64,000 nt of DNA from Chiua virens (Eukaryota; Basidiomycota; Agaricomycetes; Boletales; Boletaceae): the NCBI GenBank assembly GCA_019787685.1, contig JAHNUO010000007.1:930001-994000 (forward strand). The letters are read 5' to 3'. Below the pieces are notes generated by a model. It was not told the origin of the DNA, searched no databases, and saw nothing but the letters and a program-made list of their open reading frames with translations. A program made the translations under genes and the position numbers. Shown here in pieces: positions 60,883-64,000 of the stretch. Numbering within the stretch: position 1 is the stretch's first letter; each line of letters opens with the position of its first letter.

Positions 60883-63067
60883 ATGTGGACTACAGCCGTT
60901 TCCGGCCTAGTGCTCGCTCTCGTCGTGGGGCTTGACATCACACGTCGATATCTCAAGGATGCGAAGCATTGGTCTGTTTATCCATTACCTCCTGGTCCCA
61001 AGGGGCTCCCCCTTATTGGGAACCTTGCTGGAGTCGATAAGCAAGCCCCATGGCTGACGTATGCTGAGTGGGCGAAAAAATATGGTACTCGTAAACACTG
61101 GGCTTACTCGCGTTATGTGCTCATGTGTCTAACAGGGGACATCATCTATACCCGACTCCTTGGAAGTGGTATCATCATCATAAGCTCAGAAGAAATAGCC
61201 AAGGACCTGCTCGAGAACCGCTCCAGGAACTATTCTGACCGCCCTTACCTCGCTACCAAAGAACCGTAAGTCCCTTTCAATGCCGCATCGCCTGGCTTGT
61301 CCGCTGACATCATTGTCCTTATTCTTCGTAGGTGCGGAAGAGACTTCAGTTCCATCTTCATGGAATACGGGGATAGATGGCGTCTACATAGACGATTCTT
61401 CCACCAGACATTTCGCAAGGAGGCCGTTCACAAATTCAACTTTCTGTATCATCGCAAGGGATGTCAACTGTTGCGCGGGCTCCTGGATAGCTCAGAGAAA
61501 TTCTCCGACCACATATTCGAGTACCTTTTCCACTTGCTCTCGGAGTGATATCATTAACCGGACCACCACACCATGCAGGTACACTGGATCTGTCATCTTA
61601 AACGGCGTCTATGATTATGATCCAAAGTCCCGAAAAGATGAACTTTTCGATATCATTGAAGAAAACCTCAGGATCACTACACGTGCTCTGCGTCCTGACA
61701 TCTCGATCCTCGTGGGCGCGTTTCCGGCACGTGAGTAAATTTGCACCTGGTCCACAATGCACTGCACCTGAGATATCGATAACATCTAGTCTTGAAGCTC
61801 CCCTCCTGGCTTCCTGGAATGTCGTTCAAACGGGAGATGGCGATTGCCAAGGAATTGTCGAAACGGTATATCAATCAGCCATTTGAGCATTCTCTACGGC
61901 GTCTGGTAAGGATGATTTTCCAGTCTCAGCCATGGATTCACTGGTGAGCGTAAGGCTGCAGGCAGCACTACCCAGACAATGGTATTCGACTGCACTCCGA
62001 AATGTGGAAGCAAAGGGTACCTCGGCGGACGCGGGGTTGATGAAGGACCTTTCAGAAGCAGCCGCAACGGCCTTCGTAGGTAAATTACCCAAATACTCCA
62101 TAGTGACCCTGTCTCATTCATATCCTTAGCTGGGGCTGAGACGGTAAGCAAGCCAAGCTGGCCTTGTGATTTCCCCTTAAGACCTGTTGCTCACTATGCA
62201 GAGAACAGTCAAGCTCTGTCATTTTGTACGTTCATGCTCATGATGGCATTAAACCCCAACGTGCAAAAGAAGGCTCAGGCACAAATCGATACTGTGGTTG
62301 GCGGGAACAGGTTGCCGACGATGGAAGACCGACCTTTGTTGCCGTACATTGATGCTATTTTCCGGGAGACCCTCAGGTATGCTCCCCCTGCCCCTTTGGG
62401 TAAGTGCTACGTACACTACCATATATCCGTGGTATATACATTCATCGACCAGCGGTTCCCCATACTGCCATGGAGGACGATGTGTATGCCGGATTACATA
62501 TTCCGAAAGGTGGGTGACTCAGATTCTGCAGAACTTGTGCATTTATGGGTCATTGCAGGGACTCTCGTAATGACCAACCTCTGGTCAGCTTCGTTCACCT
62601 TCTGACATCCGGCTGATGCTTATGACCATCCCGTTTATTAGGTTCATGAGCCATAACGAATCCAAGTATCCGAATCCTCATGAATTCATTCCCGAGCGCT
62701 TTCTTAATGATGATGGCACACTCAATGATGACAATCTTGAAAATATTGTGTTCGGATTCGGTCGGCGTATTTGCGTCGGTCGGCATTTTGCGGACGCGTC
62801 AGTGTGGTCCGTGATCGTCAAGATATTGGCTACGTTCACAGTCGAGAAGGCCAGGGACGAGAATGGGGTGGAGATACCCATAGAACCGAAATACAACAGC
62901 GGCGTTGCTATGTGAGTAATGGAATTGAGGTATGCTGGCAGAACGTTTTGCTGATGCGGTTCATGTTTCCAAGTCGGCCACTTCCGTTCCAATGCAGTAT
63001 CGTGCCTCGAACACCGGGGATGAACGCAGAGAAGCTGGAGCAACTCATCGAGGCCAGAGAGGCCTAG
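60883..63067 (+). CDS. Cytochrome P450 monooxygenase (fungal CYP, O-methylsterigmatocystin oxidoreductase-like clan)
   Basis: ER-anchored heme-thiolate monooxygenase; substrate unknown. ATG 60883 opens an N-terminal anchor (TAVSGLVLALVVGLDI) and the Pro-rich hinge YPLPPGPKGLPLIGN. Exons continue with DIIYTRLLGSGIIIISSEEI, the C-helix block YGDRWRLHRRFFHQ, the I-helix AGAET, the K-helix ExxR (ETLRYAPP), the PERF-region FIPERFLNDDGT and the heme loop FGFGRRICVG with Cys ligand. The stop is TAG 63065-63067 after LEQLIEAREA. Near 61983-61985 the frame must change once between AAGSTTQTMV and STALRNVEAKGTSADAG; one extra T would do it. The intron before NSQALSFCTFMLMM uses the acceptor GCAGAG rather than the first AG. 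P450s of this type are common accessory genes. Confidence 0.86.
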
Positions 63068-64000
63068 GGGTCGCGCGCGTTGTCTACCCCCGATCGTGTA
63101 GTTTTTTTTGGCATTGAATTGTACAGCACGAGCGTGTGTGTACACTGTACATCGGGATCTAGCGTGCATATATATGTATGGATACCTTATCTCTGTCGGT
63201 CTCTTTAACCACTTTCCGGTTTGCCATCTGAGCTCTCCCAAAAGATGCATCTCTGAAACATATCCGTGCACCGGCTCAATTCGGAAGTAGTACAGTGGTC
63301 GGACTAGAATGATGGCAGGCCGCACGGGCTCAATCCAAGTTTGCCTAGCATAGTTGAGTGATGCAACAGAAGATACGATGCTCGGGTTTCCATTCTCCTG
63401 TCCCTGGGGGTTTTCAAGCCACTCAGAACTCGCCAACGGGCCGTGGCTGTAAATTAGGGGTTCCAAACAACAACAGGCGCGCGGTCCGATCGGACCTGAA
63501 CCCGCTAGTGATAGTATCATCTTATTCTCCTCTGCGCCGTCAACCCCCCCCCCCCCCCCCCCGGGCGCCTATAATCCGTATATCCACCGGAATCCTCCTA
63601 CCAAGCAGACTGAAGCAGTAGTGTCAGTTCGGCTCCAGGACGTCGATATCCCGTCGGTTTGCACAACGACGAGCCTAGAATTGTAGGTACCTACATCGAC
63701 CGTGTCGGGCCTGTGACGTCGTCTGCCTGCGGCGCCGGAAGATGTGAATGACACGGTTTGATGATCAAATGCGAGTGATGGGTATGCCAGTGCCAATGAT
63801 AATAAAAAAGGTCCTAAAGCATGCTAGTGAGATGACCCAACAACCCCATGACGGGGAGCTTTGCCAGTGCTGGAAGTGCTTGCTGCGGCAAGTTGATCGC
63901 ACCGAGAGGCCAAAGTAGTAGCGCATCTCGTGCTATACTACACTAGTACTACTGATGAAATGGAATCAATTGATCAATAAGGTGAATTCAACGGCAACAG
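63068..64000. other. Right-end intergenic region
   Basis: No supported gene in the last 0.9 kb. It contains the poly-C run listed separately. A minus-strand frame at 63569-63796 starts with a hydrophobic peptide (MALAYPSLAFDH) but ends without recognisable continuation. Confidence 0.45.
63544..63562 (+). repeat. Poly-C homopolymer (19 nt)
   Basis: Uninterrupted run of 19 C followed by GGG. The exact length is unlikely to be reliable in any sequencing read. Confidence 0.85.

Noticed and set aside
62678..63520. 280-codon open frame on the minus strand
   Set aside because: It lies antisense to the conserved 3' exons of the P450 gene, including the heme loop, and has no family features of its own.
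1..64000. CRISPR arrays, operons, bacterial promoters or prophage
   Set aside because: None seen; intron-rich eukaryotic gene structure throughout rules out a prokaryotic source.

Overview
The window is eukaryotic nuclear DNA from a filamentous basidiomycete. Genes are split by many 45-65 nt GT-AG introns, intergenic gaps are short, and the gene content is fungal: Chk1, Gpn2, histone H2A, ATP10, Sec24, PFK-2, an ALY/REF protein, Mtg1 and Sec20. Agaricomycete-type families (F-box, WW plus multi-TM, GT61, P450) point to Agaricomycetes. I would guess Cantharellales/Ceratobasidiaceae (Rhizoctonia-like), but that placement is inference from family flavour only.

Layout. 1-12.5 kb: four head-to-tail copies of an allantoate-permease-type MFS transporter, all on the minus strand, with start codons about 4 kb apart; a ~425 bp inverted repeat lies between copies 2 and 3. 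14-24 kb: checkpoint kinase Chk1, GPN-loop GTPase 2, then histone H2A divergent from ATP10. 24-30 kb: Sec24 with an N-terminal WW domain, then a second type of MFS transporter. 30.9-36.9 kb: a damaged F-box gene and a WW-domain multi-TM protein. 37.2-45.1 kb: a compact block with a GT61 glycosyltransferase (broken frames), PFK-2/FBPase-2 with a lost catalytic His, ALY/REF, a bHLH factor and a small membrane protein. 45.3-51.4 kb: a tRNA-Thr, then about 6 kb with no convincing gene but with duplicated degenerate segments. 51.4-63.1 kb: a basic hypothetical protein, Mtg1, an unassigned stretch with a tRNA-Pro-like element, the Sec20 SNARE and a cytochrome P450.

Most loci are independent housekeeping genes rather than one pathway. 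Two themes can be grouped: secretory traffic (Sec24 for COPII, Sec20 for Golgi-to-ER retrieval) and mitochondrial assembly (ATP10, Mtg1). The array, the F-box/WW genes and the P450 form the accessory part.

Reading exon by exon, many otherwise well-conserved genes, including essential ones, carry single-base frame breaks. Nearly all are explained by one inserted base, and nine of them are explained by an A or T inserted between a C and a G. This looks like residual sequencing or basecalling error more than biology, but it affects every gene model here and should be settled before anything is called a pseudogene.
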